This document shows, piece by piece, positions 62,940 to 64,000 of a stretch of 64,000 bases of DNA. The stretch is from Tragulus kanchil (lineage: Eukaryota > Chordata > Mammalia > Artiodactyla > Tragulidae): positions 173,409,298 to 173,473,297 of the forward strand of contig JAIOJX010000030.1 in assembly GCA_022376925.1 (NCBI GenBank), in the 5' to 3' direction. The notes under the pieces were generated by a model. That model saw nothing but the letters and a program-made list of their open reading frames with translations, was not told the origin of the DNA and made no database searches. How positions within the stretch are numbered: position 1 is the first letter of the stretch; every line of letters begins with the position of its first letter. Both the position numbers and the translations under genes were made by a program.

Positions 62940-63409
62940 AATTCTTGCAGCTACTACAAGTGGAACAGTTAATCTGTGCCAATACTTTGCCAAATACTCT
63001 ATAATTTTTTTCTAATTCCATCCTCAAACTAGTTTCATGAAAGACATATTATCCTTTGTTTTTTCCGAGAGAACATTTAAGTTCTCAGACTTTCAATCTT
63101 CCGCAGCGCCAGATAATGCAACTCATGACTGTTGAACAAAGAATTCTACTCATTTAGACATCTTTTCAGCATATTGATAAAGGTAAAATTTAAAGCAATT
63201 CATGCTGAGCTAAAATGGAAGACCTGAGAAAAGTGGCCAAATGTGCAATTTTGACTAAGTGAGGTTTCAAATACATTCCATAAGAAGTCCTATATGGTGT
63301 TCACTGACACCTACTCAAATAATATATAATCAAATAGTAAGTAATCAAATAATATGATTAATTCCATTAGTAATTTTCTAATTGTTTTCTTTTTGAAACA
63401 TTTTAGACT
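62940..63409. other. single-copy sequence, possible MIR at its start
   Basis: Sequence near 62945-63050 faintly resembles a MIR. The rest is unrecognised AT-rich DNA. Confidence 0.35.
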
Positions 63410-64000
63410 CATATATACACTATTAATATACAATACATATAAAATGGATTCTCAATAAAGACTGGTTGTATGACACAGGGGACTTTTCAGTACTCTGTAA
63501 AAACCTACATGAGAAAAGACTCTGAAAAAATGGAGATATACACATAGATGTATGACTTAATCCCTTAGTTGCACACCTGAAACTAATACAACATTATAAA
63601 TTAACTGTACTCCAATATAAAATAAAAACTAAAAACAAAACACCTTTTTTTGAGATCTGGCCTTTTGACCCCTCTAGCCTCTTCTGTTGTTTCTCCCTCA
63701 TTGCTCATCTTCTGCTCCAGCAAATCTGCTCTACAAACAGTAAGTGCATGCATATGTACTTTCCTCTGCCATTCACATTATTTCTCCAATTACTTCCTTA
63801 AAATAATATTTGCTCATTCTTCAGGATTTTCCTTAGACGAAGGTTTTCCCTGAGAACCCAGGGCTTTGCCCATTATTCTTCCTCATATTTCTAAGACATT
63901 GATCAGTGTCCATTCACTTGTCTCTTCTGACTTCTCACTATTCTAACTGAGAACACCCAAACGGTAGACATCCTGTCTTATTTATCTTTGTGGTTTGGGG

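Larger units (their letters stand above)
62284..64000. repeat. doubled block 20 (62284-63409 and 63410 to window end)
   Basis: Direct copies at an offset of 1126 falling to 1124, with A-run loss (ctgaaaaaaaatgg against ctgaaaaaatgg). The second copy is cut by the window edge at about the base equivalent to 62876, so its true length is unknown. Confidence 0.92.

Noticed and set aside
894..64000. A biological tandem-duplication or CRISPR-like repeat system
   Set aside because: No constant repeat sequence, no spacers, and content differs in every block. Only the length is shared, together with ragged consensus-like junctions.

Overview
This window is vertebrate nuclear DNA from a ruminant. The evidence is the repeat content: Bov-tA/Bov-A SINEs on both strands, ruminant-type L1 3' ends, and a third, young tRNA-derived SINE family. 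The background is AT-rich single-copy sequence with old mammalian repeats (L2, MIR, MER5-like, old L1). I find no protein-coding gene, exon, tRNA, rRNA or CRISPR array. Every open frame is under about 150 codons and is either SINE or L1 sequence, random, or crosses an artificial junction. The window reads as intergenic or intronic DNA.

The dominant structure is not a conventional feature. Twenty times, a block of about 1.07-1.2 kb is followed immediately by a near-identical second copy in the same orientation. Second copies start near 1992, 10096, 12903, 15014, 17108, 22398, 27155, 29068, 31366, 33441, 36000, 37880, 40218, 43232, 46535, 49916, 51764, 59210, 60993 and 63410. Within a pair the copies differ mainly in homopolymer and microsatellite length. 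The tens of bases next to each junction are often a deletion-rich, garbled version of the sequence that belongs there. Some pairs overlap, so short stretches occur three times. About 22 kb of the 64 kb is redundant and the underlying locus is probably about 41-42 kb. I read this as an assembly defect, in which overlapping consensus pieces sharing about 1 kb were concatenated without merging. A biological tandem-duplication system is the less likely alternative.

Layout: 1-3.2 kb, young SINE, first doubled block, Bov-tA. 3.2-9 kb, single copy, with a possible conserved noncoding element (about 4.7-6.0 kb) split by a young SINE. 9-18.4 kb, four doubled blocks (three chained), nested SINEs, an L1 3' end. 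18.4-21.3 kb, single copy with SINEs and a MIR. 21.3-41.3 kb, eight more doubled blocks, an L1 ORF2 tail, a probable LTR, MER5-like elements and a Bov-A dimer. 42-53 kb, an old L1 ORF2 remnant with two SINE insertions and four doubled blocks. 53-58 kb, single copy with a Bov-tA dimer, SINE, L1 and L2. 58-64 kb, three doubled blocks, a SINE, an L1 3' end and an L2.

The most biologically interesting content is the young SINE family: nine loci, most with clean 11-15 bp target-site duplications. It includes one internally deleted copy nested in a Bov-tA and one copy that appears to carry transduced 3' flanking DNA.
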